Source: Pontibaca methylaminivorans (lineage in GTDB: Bacteria > Pseudomonadota > Alphaproteobacteria > Rhodobacterales > Rhodobacteraceae). Taken from it: a stretch of 64,000 bases of DNA. A program made the position numbers and the translations under genes. The stretch covers positions 186,001 to 250,000 of the forward strand of contig NZ_FTPS01000001.1 in the NCBI RefSeq assembly GCF_900156525.1, written 5' to 3'. The notes under the pieces were generated by a model that did no database searches, was not told where the DNA came from, and saw nothing but the letters and a program-made list of their open reading frames with translations. Positions 63,220-64,000 of the stretch are shown piece after piece; the first letter of the stretch is position 1; every line of letters begins with the position of its first letter.

Positions 63220-64000
63220 ATGACACATGACCTCCCCTCTCCCGCCGCGCCGCTCAGGATCGGCACCCGTGGCTCGCCGCTGGCGCTTGCGCAGGCACAT
63301 GAGACCCGCGACCGCCTCGCGGCCGCCTTCGACCTTTCGGGCGACTGTTTCGAAATCGTCCCGATCCGCACCACGGGCGACCGCATCACCGACCGGCCGC
63401 TGAAGGAACTGGGCGGCAAGGGGCTGTTCACCCGCGAGATCGAATCCGCCCTGCTCGAGGGCGCGATCGACATCGCCGTGCATTCGATGAAGGACATGCC
63501 GGTGCTCCAGCCCGGGGGGCTCGTGCTCGACACCTATCTGCCGCGCGAGGATCCGCGCGATGCCTTCATCTCGCCCGCCAGGACCGCGATCGAGGATCTC
63601 GCCCCCGGTGCCGTGGTCGGCACGTCAAGCCTGCGCCGCCGCGCCCAGATCCTGAACCGCCGGCCCGATGTCCGGGTGGTCGAATTCCGCGGCAACGTGC
63701 AGACCCGGCTGCGCAAGCTGGCCGAGGGCGTGGCGGACTGCACCTTTCTGGCCATGGCCGGGCTGAACCGCCTGGGCCAGAGCGACGTGCCGGCGACCCC
63801 GATCGAGGTGACCGCGATGCTGCCGGCCGTTGCCCAGGGCGCGATCGGGATCGAGCGGCGCATGGATGATGCGCGCGTGGCGGCGATGCTCGCCGCGATC
63901 CATGACCGCGAAACGGGTGAACGCCTCGCGGCCGAACGCGCCTTCCTGGCCGAACTCGACGGCTCCTGCGAGACGCCGATCGCCGGGCTTGCGGTGATCG
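63220..64000 (+). CDS. hemC: Hydroxymethylbilane synthase (porphobilinogen deaminase), partial
   Basis: The first 260 codons are in the window. LRIGTRGSPLALAQAHETRD, RTTGDRITDRPLKELGGKG, LFTREIESALLEGAIDIAVH, SMKDMP, GTSSLRRRAQIL and FRGNVQTRLRKL are the family motifs, and the dipyrromethane cofactor Cys lies in AELDGSCETPIAG close to the edge. It polymerises four porphobilinogen molecules. The gene continues beyond 64,000. Confidence 0.97.
   Translation, partial: MTHDLPSPAAPLRIGTRGSPLALAQAHETRDRLAAAFDLSGDCFEIVPIRTTGDRITDRPLKELGGKGLFTREIESALLEGAIDIAVHSMKDMPVLQPGGLVLDTYLPREDPRDAFISPARTAIEDLAPGAVVGTSSLRRRAQILNRRPDVRVVEFRGNVQTRLRKLAEGVADCTFLAMAGLNRLGQSDVPATPIEVTAMLPAVAQGAIGIERRMDDARVAAMLAAIHDRETGERLAAERAFLAELDGSCETPIAGLAVI

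Overview
The window is alphaproteobacterial DNA, almost certainly from the family Rhodobacteraceae. The chromosomal backbone from about 41.7 kb to the end carries the order tRNA-Phe, yacG, RNase E/G, maf, infA, LMW phosphatase, UPF0262, hisD, DUF2948, murA, and later a trgA-trgB-cysK block known from Rhodobacter. There is also a circularly permuted tmRNA gene whose tag reads ANDNRAPVAVAA. Taxonomy and product names come from motif and family recognition by eye; no database search was possible.

Region 1 (1 to about 25,964) is a decayed lambdoid-type siphoprophage that continues off the left edge. A leftward early operon (7,232 down to 1) has tightly overlapping genes: small membrane proteins, an ERF annealing protein, an HNH endonuclease, SSB, NinB, a Ref/DUF968 protein, an outer-membrane barrel and small Ea22-like proteins. 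Its promoter PL (7,303-7,330) has an operator of the form TAGG-N8-CCTA filling the -35/-10 spacer. The same operator fills the spacer of PR (13,115-13,143), between a repressor (12,739-13,065, minus) and a small Cro-like gene (13,152, plus). The 5.7 kb between PL and the repressor is the equivalent of the lambda immunity/rex region. It holds a RelA/SpoT-domain protein, a DNA methyltransferase-like protein, a winged-helix-like protein, a second outer-membrane barrel, a glycine-zipper lipoprotein and several strongly structured intergenic elements. Rightward lie remnants of replication genes, a toxin-antitoxin pair, tail genes, a lysis cassette and a YedK/HMCES-like protein. Three chimeric junctions (about 13,566, 15,507 and 20,880) show that replication genes, the whole packaging/capsid block and the tail-tip block have been deleted, so this prophage cannot make virions.

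Region 2 (26,330-28,088) is host DNA: a putative rhamnosyltransferase and an L,D-transpeptidase lipoprotein.

Region 3 (28,482-41,721) is a 13.2-kb genomic island integrated at the 3' end of tRNA-Phe(GAA). A 14-bp copy of the tRNA 3' end (TGGTGCCCGGGGGC) lies at the far end beside a tyrosine integrase. The cargo includes a cyclopropane-fatty-acid synthase, a fatty-acid desaturase, a cold-shock protein, a ribbon-helix-helix-type regulator and a PHB-depolymerase-type esterase, embedded in IS110 and IS3 debris. The combination suggests a membrane-fluidity or cold-adaptation cargo.

Region 4 (41,708-64,000) is core chromosome: the yacG-to-murA cluster, tRNA-Thr, ecotin, a pyruvyltransferase-family protein, tmRNA, acuI, the tellurite-resistance pair trgAB with cysK, a large MscS-type channel, an outer-membrane barrel closely resembling the prophage barrel at 1,881-2,582, a nitronate monooxygenase, aroQ coupled to a LuxR-type regulator, tRNA-Met, and divergent hemE and hemC (hemC runs off the right edge).
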